From the NCBI GenBank assembly GCA_002733765.1, contig NVWU01000015.1, positions 48,919 to 112,918 on the forward strand: 64,000 bases of DNA. Direction: 5' to 3'. The stretch is from Colwellia sp. (GTDB taxonomy: Bacteria > Pseudomonadota > Gammaproteobacteria > Enterobacterales > Alteromonadaceae). The notes beneath the pieces were generated by a model that did no database searches, had not been told where the DNA came from, and worked only from the letters and a program-made list of their open reading frames with translations. Position 1 is the stretch's first letter, and each line of letters starts with the position of its first letter. Shown piece by piece: positions 55,242 to 64,000 of the stretch. Both the position numbers and the translations under genes were made by a program.

Positions 55242-56191
55242 ATACCCCGTTAGTCTCATTAGTGGAGGCAGGTATAAGTTATGGTCAATTAGATGCGTTG
55301 AAATCAATGACCATGTCACTTAATGAAGGTGAAGTTTTAGGATTGTTTGGTCATAATGGCGCGGGTAAAACCACCATGATGAAGCTTATTTTAGGGGTTA
55401 TCTCACCAACATCGGGTAAGGTTGAAGTGATGGGAATGGCACCTGATTCCAAGGAAGCGTGGCATTGCCGTAGTAAAGTTGGTTACTTACCGGAAAATGT
55501 CAGTTTTTATGATCAGCTAACGGGTTTAGAAGTACTTACTTACTTTACCAAGTTAAAAGGCTTTACTAATAAATACGCTAAAAAACAAGCAATGGACCTA
55601 CTTGAACAAGTCGGTATTACCCATGCGATGAAAAGACAAGTCAAAACCTATTCAAAAGGTATGCGTCAGCGCCTTGGATTAGCACAGGCATTTATTGGTG
55701 AGCCAAAATTATTATTACTTGATGAACCTACCGTTGGGTTAGATCCCATGGCGACACGTGATTTTTATAAAACTGTCGATCAACTCAAATCAAATGGCTC
55801 CAGTATTATTTTATGTTCCCACGTTTTACCGGGGGTAGAGCAACATATTGACCGTGCTATGATCTTATCTAGCGGGCAGCTTTTAGCCATGGGAACGTTA
55901 GCAGAATTAAGGCAACAAGCCGCTTTACCTGTAGTAATCAAACCTTCAGGTCTTAACGGTACTGTAGCCCAAGATACAAGATTAAAGGGCTTTTTAACAG
56001 ACGCATGCCAGCATACTTTACTCGTACCAGAGGAGGAAAAATTAACTGTATTAAAGCAATTACTTAGTTTGGATGGCTTAAATGATATTCATGTTGAATC
56101 AGCAAACTTAGAGCAAGTGTATCAGCATTTTCTTTCACAGCATGAGCTATTAACCAATGAGCTTTCGCCTCAACAAATTAAGGGAGGGTAA
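55238..56191 (+). CDS. nosF: ABC transporter ATP-binding protein NosF
   Basis: GHNGAGKTTMMKLILG, YSKGMRQRLGLAQAF, LLLLDEPTVGLDP. Confidence 0.95.
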   Translation: MNTPLVSLVEAGISYGQLDALKSMTMSLNEGEVLGLFGHNGAGKTTMMKLILGVISPTSGKVEVMGMAPDSKEAWHCRSKVGYLPENVSFYDQLTGLEVLTYFTKLKGFTNKYAKKQAMDLLEQVGITHAMKRQVKTYSKGMRQRLGLAQAFIGEPKLLLLDEPTVGLDPMATRDFYKTVDQLKSNGSSIILCSHVLPGVEQHIDRAMILSSGQLLAMGTLAELRQQAALPVVIKPSGLNGTVAQDTRLKGFLTDACQHTLLVPEEEKLTVLKQLLSLDGLNDIHVESANLEQVYQHFLSQHELLTNELSPQQIKGG

Positions 56192-56196
56192 GACTA

Positions 56197-57015
56197 ATGA
56201 GACAAATTTTTACGGTTGCCAATAAAGAATTTCATGACGGATTAAGAAATCGCTGGCTAGTATCTATCACCCTTATTTTTGCGTTGTTATCTGTTGGTTT
56301 AACTTATTTTGGTGCGGCGGCATCTGGTGCGGTTGGTGTTACTTCACTGTCAACAACTGTCGCTAGTTTAGCCAGTTTAGCGGTATTTTTAATTCCATTA
56401 ATTGCTTTATTGCTCAGTTATGACAGTTTTGTTGGTGAGCAAGAAAGTGGTACTTTGCTATTATTGCTCACCTATCCCATCAGTAAAAGCCAATTATTAT
56501 TAGGAAAGTTTATTGGCCAAGGTAGCATTATTGCCCTAGCTACTTTACTTGGTTTTGGCGCATCTGCGATATTGTTATATTTCCAATTAGGCGATACTGA
56601 TATTTTTAGTGCTTTTGGTTTATTTATTGTCAGTGCGATATTATTGGGATTAAGCTTTACGGCAATTTCTTATTTGATCAGCCTTTCGGTAAGTGAAAAA
56701 TCTAAAGCGGCTGGCTTTGCCTTGATCACTTGGTTCTTGTTTGCTCTTGCATTTGATTTAGCATTACTCGCTTTATTAGTGGGTGTTGAAGATGGTGTAA
56801 CTCAGCAAGGTCTAACGCAGTTGATGATGCTTAATCCAACTGATATTTTCCGATTAGTGAATCTTTCAGGACTAGACAGTAGTGATGTAAATGGTGCCTT
56901 AGCTGTTGCCATTAATGCCAGTTTATCGCAATTTCAGTTGATTTCTGCCTTGATCGCTTGGGTAGTTTTACCATTAACTTTAGCCATTTTTATTTTTAAG
57001 AAAAAGACCCTTTAA
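56197..57015 (+). CDS. nosY: ABC transporter permease NosY
   Basis: ABC-2 type permease TMs (YDSFVGEQESGTLLLLLTYPISKSQLLLGK), gene order. Confidence 0.94.
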   Translation: MRQIFTVANKEFHDGLRNRWLVSITLIFALLSVGLTYFGAAASGAVGVTSLSTTVASLASLAVFLIPLIALLLSYDSFVGEQESGTLLLLLTYPISKSQLLLGKFIGQGSIIALATLLGFGASAILLYFQLGDTDIFSAFGLFIVSAILLGLSFTAISYLISLSVSEKSKAAGFALITWFLFALAFDLALLALLVGVEDGVTQQGLTQLMMLNPTDIFRLVNLSGLDSSDVNGALAVAINASLSQFQLISALIAWVVLPLTLAIFIFKKKTL

Positions 57016-57051
57016 CCTATTTACCTATAAAAATTACCGAGAAAATTACCG

Positions 57052-57564
57052 ATGAAATTCTATAAATCTCTAGCCATCATTACTGCACTTACTATCGCTG
57101 TTACTTCGTTAATGTCGTGCTCTGATAAGACAGACCAACAGCAAATGTTACATAAAGCGGTTGCCATGGAGTCAGGCGATGAATGTCATTTATGTGGCAT
57201 GTTAATTACCCGTTTTGATGGTCCTAAAGGTGAAGTTTTTCGTAAAGAAACAGGAGAGCAGGTTTTTAAATTTTGCTCAACGCGTGATCTGTTTAGTTAC
57301 TATTTAGATCCGGAAAATAAGCGCAATGTTGCACAAATTTTCGTACATGATATGAGTAAAATGCCTTGGGGTAGTGACAGTATCGATGACAAATATTTTA
57401 TTGATGCTAAAACAGCGTGGTATGTTGTCGGCTCAGAAAAAACGGGTGCTATGGGAGATACCCTAGCCAGTTTCAGTCAACAAAGTGATGCACAAGCATT
57501 TGCCAAAGAGTTTGGTGGAAAAGTAATAAGCTTTGCAGATATTAATTATGATACTTTACTATAG
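57052..57564 (+). CDS. nosL: Nitrous oxide reductase accessory lipoprotein NosL
   Basis: Lipobox-like SLMSC, ECHLCGMLI, gene order. Confidence 0.93.
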   Translation: MKFYKSLAIITALTIAVTSLMSCSDKTDQQQMLHKAVAMESGDECHLCGMLITRFDGPKGEVFRKETGEQVFKFCSTRDLFSYYLDPENKRNVAQIFVHDMSKMPWGSDSIDDKYFIDAKTAWYVVGSEKTGAMGDTLASFSQQSDAQAFAKEFGGKVISFADINYDTLL

Positions 57565-57586
57565 CTATCCTCTGCTTTATTGCTAT

Positions 57587-57630
57587 TAAAGAGCTTGCTA
57601 GGCTAAGGTAAGCTCTTTACTTTATTATTA
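57587..57630 (+). terminator. Putative terminator after nosL
   Basis: TAAAGAGCTT ... AAGCTCTTTA hairpin followed by cTTTATTATTA. Confidence 0.5.
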
Positions 57631-57762
57631 CATTCCATATTTAAAGTCACTTCTATACCCTGATCCATTTTTTATTTATAACAAACTTCATGAAAGTGCT
57701 AGAAGTTAGTCAAAAAACTATTCAAGATGTTTTCTACTGTTTATAATACAAAGCTTAAATAA

Positions 57763-57919
57763 TACCAATTAAATTAACCAAGTGATTTTTTTAAAGGGCT
57801 TAAATATCAAATAATATCGTTACTTTCAATCTCAATAGCCAGCTATTACTTAAGTAAACGCCTTATTTTTGATACTTTATTCATGTTAAAATTTGAATCA
57901 TTAATTAATTTAATTGGCA
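57763..57919. repeat. MITE-like palindromic repeat between nosL and rraB
   Basis: Perfect 13-bp terminal inverted repeats CCAATTAAATTAA / TTAATTTAATTGG about 140 bp apart, non-coding. Confidence 0.6.
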
Positions 57920-57952
57920 TAAATCATTAAATAAAGCCGAGAAAATACGTAT

Positions 57953-58276
57953 ATGAACTTTCCTTCAGATGAAACTGGCCAAGTGTTGGCAGAAATGCAG
58001 CAAGCAGGTATTGATCTTAGCATCTCGCATGATGTGGTTTTTTTTCATTTGTTTGAGCAGCAAACTCAAGCGCAAGCAATGGCTGATTTTGTGAAGCAAA
58101 ATATAGCAGATGTTCAAGTGAGTATGCATGCAGATGAAACACCCAATGTTTGGGATGTTGACTGTACCGTGAAAATGGTACCAAGCCATGAAGCGGTAGT
58201 GAAGAAAGAGGCTGATTTTGAGCAATTGGCAATCAAGTTTTCTGGCTATAGTGATGGTTGGGGAATAGAGGCTTAA
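57953..58276 (+). CDS. rraB: RraB-family ribonuclease E inhibitor
   Basis: RraB/DUF1260-like fold pattern (HDVVFFHLFEQQTQAQAMADFV...FSGYSDGWGIE). Confidence 0.8.
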   Translation: MNFPSDETGQVLAEMQQAGIDLSISHDVVFFHLFEQQTQAQAMADFVKQNIADVQVSMHADETPNVWDVDCTVKMVPSHEAVVKKEADFEQLAIKFSGYSDGWGIEA

Positions 58277-58536
58277 ACGATTTTTTTTCTAAAGGCACTC
58301 ATTCACTATCAGGTACCATTGAAAACTTTTAACTTGAACTTTTATTCAGTAGAACTCAGGTTATTTATCATGAATCAAAGCACATTGCCAAAGAGATATA
58401 TTACCAATGGCGTGTGTGAAATAGGGCTGGTATGAAAAATCCAGCAAGAGATGAAAACGGTTTTTGAACACTAATTATACCCATACCACCTAAATTCTCG
58501 CTAAATATTGCATCTTGAAGTGGCGTGAATATAGGA

Positions 58537-59169
58537 CTATTTTTCTTTATTCTCTTTTTCAATAATATCAAATGCGGGCAGTGAAACTCGCCAATAAATA
58601 GCGGCTAATCTGAGTAATAAAGCACCTGAAATAGCCACTATAGTTGCTTCATTTTCTGGCCAACCCAGTAAATGAAATATCACAAATAAACCACCACCTA
58701 GCATAGCCGCTAAAGCATATATTTCTTTTTGTAAAATCATCGGAATAACATTACATAACACGTCACGAATCATTCCTCCTGCAACACCAGTAATCATTCC
58801 CATTATAATGGCGACAGGTAATGGCGAGCCAAGAGCTAATGATTTTTGTGTACCTAATACGGCAAATAACGCCAAACCTAATGCATCTGCAATAAGCAGA
58901 AAACGCTTAGGAATAAGTTTTGGCTGACGAACCAGTAATATTGTAAGTAGAGCGGTGGTTAAAATAACATAAAGGTAAATAGGTTGAACAACCCAAAAAA
59001 CTGGCGTTTGTAAAATAACATCGCGAATAGTGCCACCACCGACAGCGGTAACTGAAGCAAGCACTACAACACCAAACGGATCTAATTTATAGCGTCCAGC
59101 CATTAATGCCCCTGATAGGGAAAACACTATAATGCCAAAAATATCTAGCCAGTATAAAAGGTCATTCAT
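58537..59169 (-). CDS. Trimeric intracellular cation channel (TRIC/UPF0126, YadS-like) family protein
   Basis: GIIVFSLSGALMAGRYKLDPFGVVVLASVTAVGGGTIRD, GMITGVAGGMIRDVL duplicated motif. Confidence 0.92.
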   Translation of the reverse strand: MNDLLYWLDIFGIIVFSLSGALMAGRYKLDPFGVVVLASVTAVGGGTIRDVILQTPVFWVVQPIYLYVILTTALLTILLVRQPKLIPKRFLLIADALGLALFAVLGTQKSLALGSPLPVAIIMGMITGVAGGMIRDVLCNVIPMILQKEIYALAAMLGGGLFVIFHLLGWPENEATIVAISGALLLRLAAIYWRVSLPAFDIIEKENKEK

Positions 59170-59187
59170 TTTATTAAATTTTACCTA

Positions 59188-59592
59188 TTATTGAGCATGC
59201 TTGCCGGTAACAATGGGTAATTCTGCTTCAAGCCAACCATTCATATCACCTGTTAGATGACGCAAGTTTTTAAAACCATTTTCCGTTAAAATATTCTCAG
59301 CAAAACCGGCGCGACGACCAGAGCGACAATAAACTACCAGCGTACTGTTTTTATATTGTGATAATAGATTGAGCTTATCTGCAACCGTGTTGTGACTAAT
59401 GTTAATTGCATCTACAAGGTGACCATTCTCATACTCTTCTGCAGAGCGAACATCTAAGACAACGATATTATGGTTAGGGGCTTTAAGTGCTGTTAATAAC
59501 TCTTGTTGTGATATTTGCGGTATTTCGCTAGCAAATACCGCAGTAGTGAACAGACTCATGACTAGAATAAGAAGATTTTTAATGGCAAACAT
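59188..59592 (-). CDS. Periplasmic rhodanese-domain protein
   Basis: VVLDVRSAEEYENGHLVDAINI, active site VVYCRSGRRA; signal peptide. Confidence 0.92.
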   Translation of the reverse strand: MFAIKNLLILVMSLFTTAVFASEIPQISQQELLTALKAPNHNIVVLDVRSAEEYENGHLVDAINISHNTVADKLNLLSQYKNSTLVVYCRSGRRAGFAENILTENGFKNLRHLTGDMNGWLEAELPIVTGKHAQ

Positions 59593-59683
59593 AATTAATT
59601 TCCTAAAGGTAGATTTACGATGTGATTTTATAATACATTGCTATTTTATACTAAGAATATTGCGCTGAAAATAGTTTGTTGAA

Positions 59684-60667
59684 CTATATATTAGCAAAAA
59701 CTAATTCAAAGCTCAAAGCGATGAATATAATAAAAAACAAACTAATATAAATAATGCCTTTAATTTTATTACTCGCATGAATAATATCGGTCATTTGTGG
59801 TTGTCTGGCTAAATCATTAAAACTGACTTTACGAAGTTTCTGCTTGCCTTGATTTTGATCATTGTACAAAGCAACACCACCGAGTTTAACTTCTAAATTC
59901 AAGGCTAATAGTAATAAGGCCATATTATTATCTAGTTTGAAAAAGTGCGGTTTACTGAGTCGCCAAAAAAGTACGAAATTTTTTCCTATGCTAGTAAACA
60001 ATAATAATAAAGAAAAAATTCTCACCGGTAACCATTGCAGTAAATTAACCAAGTGTTTGCTATAAAGGCCAAAATATTTATAGCTGATGAGTTTGGTATT
60101 CCAACAATAGTGCATTTCTAGTAACAACCGGTAGCTTATCGCGGCTAAAGGGCCACCAATAAGAAAGACAATGGCAACCCCATAACCTTGTTGTAGGGTA
60201 CGTAATAGCTGCATCTCAATGCTACTTTTACTTAAGCCTACGCTTGATAGTGGTTCAGTTTCTCTTAGCACCCAAGGTTTGAGGGTTTGTTTAGCAAAAT
60301 AATTTTGTTTAGAGACCAACGCTTGAGCAATCGTTTTATTGATGTGCGCTAAGCCAAATGAGCCCATTGCGATATAAAGTAACAAGGCTTGCCATAAAAT
60401 ATTAACGGCAATGAAGGCTTCGAACAAATAGAGAATGATAACAATAGGTAACAAGGTAACTAAAATAGCAATTAATCCGGCAATAGTTTGTTGCTGTGGG
60501 CTATTTTGTGATTTGTTAACCTTATCACTCAATTTTTGACAATAAAACTGGAAAAACTGTAATGGCTCATGACGAATAAAGTGACTGATTGTCGCCTTAC
60601 CACTTATCACTACCAATAGTATTAATAATTGGTAGCTAAAAGAAGATAATGTGATGAAATCAGCCAT
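59684..60667 (-). CDS. CobD/CbiB- or AmpE-like integral membrane protein
   Basis: Multi-TM; RDTEP-like 'LRETEPLSSVGLSKSSIEMQLLRTLQQGYGVAIVFLIGGPLAAISYRLL'. Confidence 0.75.
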   Translation of the reverse strand: MADFITLSSFSYQLLILLVVISGKATISHFIRHEPLQFFQFYCQKLSDKVNKSQNSPQQQTIAGLIAILVTLLPIVIILYLFEAFIAVNILWQALLLYIAMGSFGLAHINKTIAQALVSKQNYFAKQTLKPWVLRETEPLSSVGLSKSSIEMQLLRTLQQGYGVAIVFLIGGPLAAISYRLLLEMHYCWNTKLISYKYFGLYSKHLVNLLQWLPVRIFSLLLLFTSIGKNFVLFWRLSKPHFFKLDNNMALLLLALNLEVKLGGVALYNDQNQGKQKLRKVSFNDLARQPQMTDIIHASNKIKGIIYISLFFIIFIALSFELVFANI

Positions 60668-60702
60668 TATTTTATCCGTTAATCACTAAGTTAATGACGA
60701 AA

Positions 60703-61413
60703 CTAGTCAAGTGTTTTATCTTCTAAGGCCTTCAGCATATTGATCACCAACTGAGATGAATTAACTGATGCTGTTTCTAAGTATTCATCAAATGACGTAG
60801 GGGACTCTATTCCCGCAATATCTGATAAAGAGCGCACGATAACAAAGGGAACTTTGAATTGGAGGCAAGTCTGAGCAATAGCTGCGCCTTCCATTTCTAC
60901 TGCTGCCATCGTTGGAAAATTAGCACGCGCTTTAGCGATATCATTTTCTTTAGTCATGAAGGTATCACCTGTGGTAATCAGGCCAAGCATAGCGTTGATA
61001 TTGTTTAGTTTTTTTATAGCAATTTGTGCGGCACTAACTAAGGTAGGATGAGGGATAAATGCCGCAGGGTTTGCCGGTAATTGACCAATTTCGTAACCAA
61101 AAGCAGTGACATCAACATCGTGATATCTTACTTCGGAACTGACGACAATATCACCTACTTTAAGTGACGGATCGAAGCCACCAGCTGAACCAGTATTAAC
61201 GACATAATTAGGTTGAAATTTATCTATCAGTATTGCTGTTGCGAGTGCGGCAGCTACTTTGCCAATACCTGATTGGACAATGACTACATCGCTGTTATCA
61301 ATTTTACCTTGGTAGAAGCTATAGCCAGCATGAGTAATGGTTTTACAGTTTGAAAGTTTTGCTTTTAAAATAGCCACTTCGGGTTCCATGGCGCCAATAA
61401 TACCTGCTTTCAT
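60703..61413 (-). CDS. mtnN: 5'-methylthioadenosine/S-adenosylhomocysteine nucleosidase
   Basis: IGAMEPEVAIL, VNTGSAGGFDPSLKVGDIVVSSEVRYHDVDVTAFGYE, AVEMEGAAIAQTC, VRSLSDIAG. Confidence 0.96.
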   Translation of the reverse strand: MKAGIIGAMEPEVAILKAKLSNCKTITHAGYSFYQGKIDNSDVVIVQSGIGKVAAALATAILIDKFQPNYVVNTGSAGGFDPSLKVGDIVVSSEVRYHDVDVTAFGYEIGQLPANPAAFIPHPTLVSAAQIAIKKLNNINAMLGLITTGDTFMTKENDIAKARANFPTMAAVEMEGAAIAQTCLQFKVPFVIVRSLSDIAGIESPTSFDEYLETASVNSSQLVINMLKALEDKTLD

Positions 61414-61504
61414 TTTGTTATCTTCTTTATTTTTTACTTAAATATGAAAGAATTATAACCTTACTTAAGTGGCTTTGGAATGAACTTTTTAGCTCTGCTA
61501 TAAT

Positions 61505-61531
61505 TAAAAACCAGCAAGTTAACTGGTTTTT
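61505..61531 (-). terminator. Rho-independent terminator downstream of DUF2726 gene
   Basis: AAAAACCAG-caagttaa-CTGGTTTTT. Confidence 0.65.
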
Positions 61532-61605
61532 GTTTTACCGTATTAATTAATTTTATTATTCAAAATATACTCTAAAACAGGAATTTGATTGGTAACAGCT
61601 TATTG

Positions 61606-62250
61606 CTAATGAGGTAATGCGGTTAACGATTGACCTGGTAATTGCGGCGCCAACTGAGCTTGTGCTGCTGCAGGGGTTAAAACACCAGAGGTTCTTGAGC
61701 GAGCTTTTACCATAGGCGCAGGAATTACTTTTCCTTTGACCTTAGGTAAAGGTGCGCGGTTACCTAGTAGGCGAGAATTAATACAAGCGCGAATTTCATC
61801 CAATGTATAATTGGCTTTTACCTTAATACGAAGGTGTGGAATAGAGGCCGCTTCAAGTGCGCCACTCACAAACCAATCTTTTTTTACTTTGTAGCCTTTA
61901 CCTTGTGTATCAACTAAATCAATAGCACCAAGTAATTTCATCGTATTACGATCACAAATAACAAAATCTAAATATTTCCCTTCGGCATTATTGACTGCAC
62001 TTTGGCTTGCTCTATCAGAGACACCATTACGAATGGTTACTATATCTGCCAATTTTACGCGATTAATAACTCGATATTTAGTCCCCATTGCTTGCTCAAC
62101 TAAATTTTGAAAATTCTTTTCTGCAGGAGTAAAGACTGATTTTTTACTATCAAAAGGGAACGGAAAACTGTTGTCATTTAAACGACTTGCTAAAACACCA
62201 ACAATAACAATTAAACTGATTAAAGCAAATAATATAAGTTCCATACACAT
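61606..62250 (-). CDS. DUF2726 domain protein, membrane-anchored
   Basis: N-term TM; KKSVFTPAEKNFQNLVEQAMGTKYRVINRVKLADI, YLDFVICDRNTMKLLGAIDLVD. Confidence 0.85.
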   Translation of the reverse strand: MCMELILFALISLIVIVGVLASRLNDNSFPFPFDSKKSVFTPAEKNFQNLVEQAMGTKYRVINRVKLADIVTIRNGVSDRASQSAVNNAEGKYLDFVICDRNTMKLLGAIDLVDTQGKGYKVKKDWFVSGALEAASIPHLRIKVKANYTLDEIRACINSRLLGNRAPLPKVKGKVIPAPMVKARSRTSGVLTPAAAQAQLAPQLPGQSLTALPH

Positions 62251-62447
62251 CTCCGGCTGTTCAAATTCTTGACGCTTTACTCTTTATACCGAGTAAAGCG
62301 CCTTACTTAACTAGAGTTAAGCAAAATTTGTGCCGGAAATTGATGGTGAGAGCTTTAGTTGAAAATAACTAGCTGTAGGTAAAGGACGCAACGTTTACGT
62401 TTAACGTAAACGCCTTATGCAGCAATGTGCAGCGTCATTACTCGCGA

Positions 62448-63095
62448 CTATTTGTTTGGGTATTTTTCTTTTAATGCGGCATATAATTGTTGTTGAAAAT
62501 CATCAGCACTGGCATCTAAACGGTTTACTAAATTGGCTAATACTTCATTGTCTTCTTTGCCATGCCAAATTTTAATGTAAGTACCTTCTTTATAGCCATG
62601 ATCTTGACGGAAAAAATTCAAGGTGTTTTTGCCAACATATTGACGGAACAATTCATTTAAATCCATATTCATTAATGACATACAATCAGCTAACGCTTTA
62701 GCATCAAAAGATTTATTGGTAACTGCAGCTGAAGCTAAATTTTCTAAGGCTATTTTAAAGTCATTTTCAGCAGTACCCTGATGTAATTCTTTCGCCAATT
62801 TGGCTGAAATGCTGTCGACAGAATCACCAGCCATTAAGCGTAAACTTAAACCAAAGTGAAATATATCAACTAATTCTAGCTGTACTTGAGCTATGTCAAT
62901 TTCTTGATGTTTCCACCATTTCCAACCATGGTGATCAAGCATTTCAGCACATTCTACCCAAATGGCGCGATACCATTCGTAACCATTATCACGCCATGTT
63001 TCACTTACACGGCTGTTCATGGCATCTTGCATGGTTAGCATTTGATTAATTTGCTGCTGGGCAACCGATAAGGCTGTAGATAATTGTTCGCTCAT
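62448..63095 (-). CDS. Dimeric-type dUTP diphosphatase family
   Basis: YRAIWVECAEMLDHHGWKWWKHQEIDIAQVQLELVDIFHFGLSL (all-alpha NTP-PPase motif). Confidence 0.88.
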   Translation of the reverse strand: MSEQLSTALSVAQQQINQMLTMQDAMNSRVSETWRDNGYEWYRAIWVECAEMLDHHGWKWWKHQEIDIAQVQLELVDIFHFGLSLRLMAGDSVDSISAKLAKELHQGTAENDFKIALENLASAAVTNKSFDAKALADCMSLMNMDLNELFRQYVGKNTLNFFRQDHGYKEGTYIKIWHGKEDNEVLANLVNRLDASADDFQQQLYAALKEKYPNK

Positions 63096-63325
63096 TTTAT
63101 TCTCTGATAGTTTAATCTAGACTGCGTTATTTTGCCCTAAGCTCAACTGACAAGCAATAACAGCTTATCGAGAATTAAAAGACTTAAAGGCAGGCATATT
63201 TGAACTCGCTCCGTTTGCAACATATTTGCTCATTGATATGAGTGGAGTATCATTGCTTTGTCTTGTCTTAATACCCAATTAATTACGGTAAAAAAATCGC
63301 TAACGTTCTACAGAGCCTAATGTTT

Positions 63326-64000
63326 TTAGCTTTTTGTATGGGTGTAAATAGTAAAACCTTGTTTTCTTGCTATCGTTGCTGTTTTACCAATATGTTGTTG
63401 CATTATAGGTAAGTATTGTAAAAAGCTATTGGCTACTATGGTGATATCGCTTTTTTGTTGTTTAGTGGCCGAGAGGTGTTTTTTTATACCACGTAAAAAG
63501 TCTTCAGTAGCTTGATAACTGGTTTGTGTACCTTGATGAAATGGTGGATTTGATACGATATGTTGATAACTGTCATTTACTGTTGATAAGCTGTTTGAGG
63601 CAAAAACATTGCCAGTTAAACCATTTAAATGGAGTGTTTTCTTTGCTGAGGCGATGGCTAAAGCATTGACATCAAGTAATGATAACTCCGTTTCTGGAAA
63701 CTTCTTTCCAATAAAACAACTAATCACCCCCGCACCACAACCAAAATCGAGTACTTTACCTTGCATCTCTTTCGGTAAGTTATCTAATAACAATGCAGTA
63801 CCCACATCAAGTTTTTTCTGGCTAAATACACCCGGTAATGAGGTGATGGTTAACGAAATACCTGAAATATTAATTTGATAGCTTTTATACCAGTCTTCGA
63901 TAGTGAAAACTTCACTTTCACCTTCTTTGGCTTTATAAATTCCACCAAACAATAAGCAATGTCGGGCTGCATCTATTTTTTGACAGCTGGTTAAAAAATG
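63326..64000 (-). CDS. rsmC: 16S rRNA (guanine1207-N2)-methyltransferase RsmC, partial (N-terminal part beyond window)
   Basis: LDFGCGAGVISCFIGKKFPETELSLLDVNALA, VSNPPFHQG; frame stays open to the window edge (HFLTSCQKIDAARHCLLFGG upstream of the track ORF). Confidence 0.9.
   Translation of the reverse strand, partial: HFLTSCQKIDAARHCLLFGGIYKAKEGESEVFTIEDWYKSYQINISGISLTITSLPGVFSQKKLDVGTALLLDNLPKEMQGKVLDFGCGAGVISCFIGKKFPETELSLLDVNALAIASAKKTLHLNGLTGNVFASNSLSTVNDSYQHIVSNPPFHQGTQTSYQATEDFLRGIKKHLSATKQQKSDITIVANSFLQYLPIMQQHIGKTATIARKQGFTIYTHTKS

Noticed and set aside
58017-58232. Minus-strand ORFs antisense to rraB (also 57965-58225)
   Set aside because: Shadow ORFs of a short, well-supported CDS.
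58475-58535. 'tatacccataccacc...gcatcttgaagtgg' intergenic motif, possibly a third repeat family
   Set aside because: Resembles dispersed intergenic repeats of this bacterial group, but no second convincing full copy seen here; cannot be supported from this window.
63262-63290. 'taatacccaattaattacggta' as a fragment of the MITE-like element
   Set aside because: Only partial similarity to one terminus; no internal or opposite end found.

Overview
The window is AT-rich gammaproteobacterial chromosome. Protein content suggests a Colwellia/Alteromonadales-type organism; this is inference, no search was run. Mostly ordinary modules: cysJIH; fadBA; ppaC; fbp; a MocR/EamA pair with Bcr-type MFS; elbB plus GH3; anmK / M23 peptidase / tyrS; a full nosRZDFYL N2O-reductase cluster; rraB; and a TRIC / rhodanese / CbiB-AmpE-like / mtnN / DUF2726 / dUTPase / rsmC block. 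The most unusual region is about 6.1-19.3 kb (minus strand): a compact type II secretion / type IV pilus-like machine that matches neither the canonical gsp nor the full msh layout as I know them. Its odd parts are a pilin with a long leader, an oversized pseudopilin, a GspL-like protein carrying two MshEN-like (c-di-GMP-type) motifs, a secretin with a C-terminal tail resembling the ICE DUF3438/TraK-like family, and a translationally overlapping omptin/Pom-like beta-barrel. A LapD/MoxY-type two-component system is divergent to it. Other observations: FNR-like boxes and an internal terminator in the nos cluster, two related MITE-like repeats, and an uncharacterised membrane-anchored protein at 33.3-34.3 kb. 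Family names come from reading the translations and need HMM confirmation.
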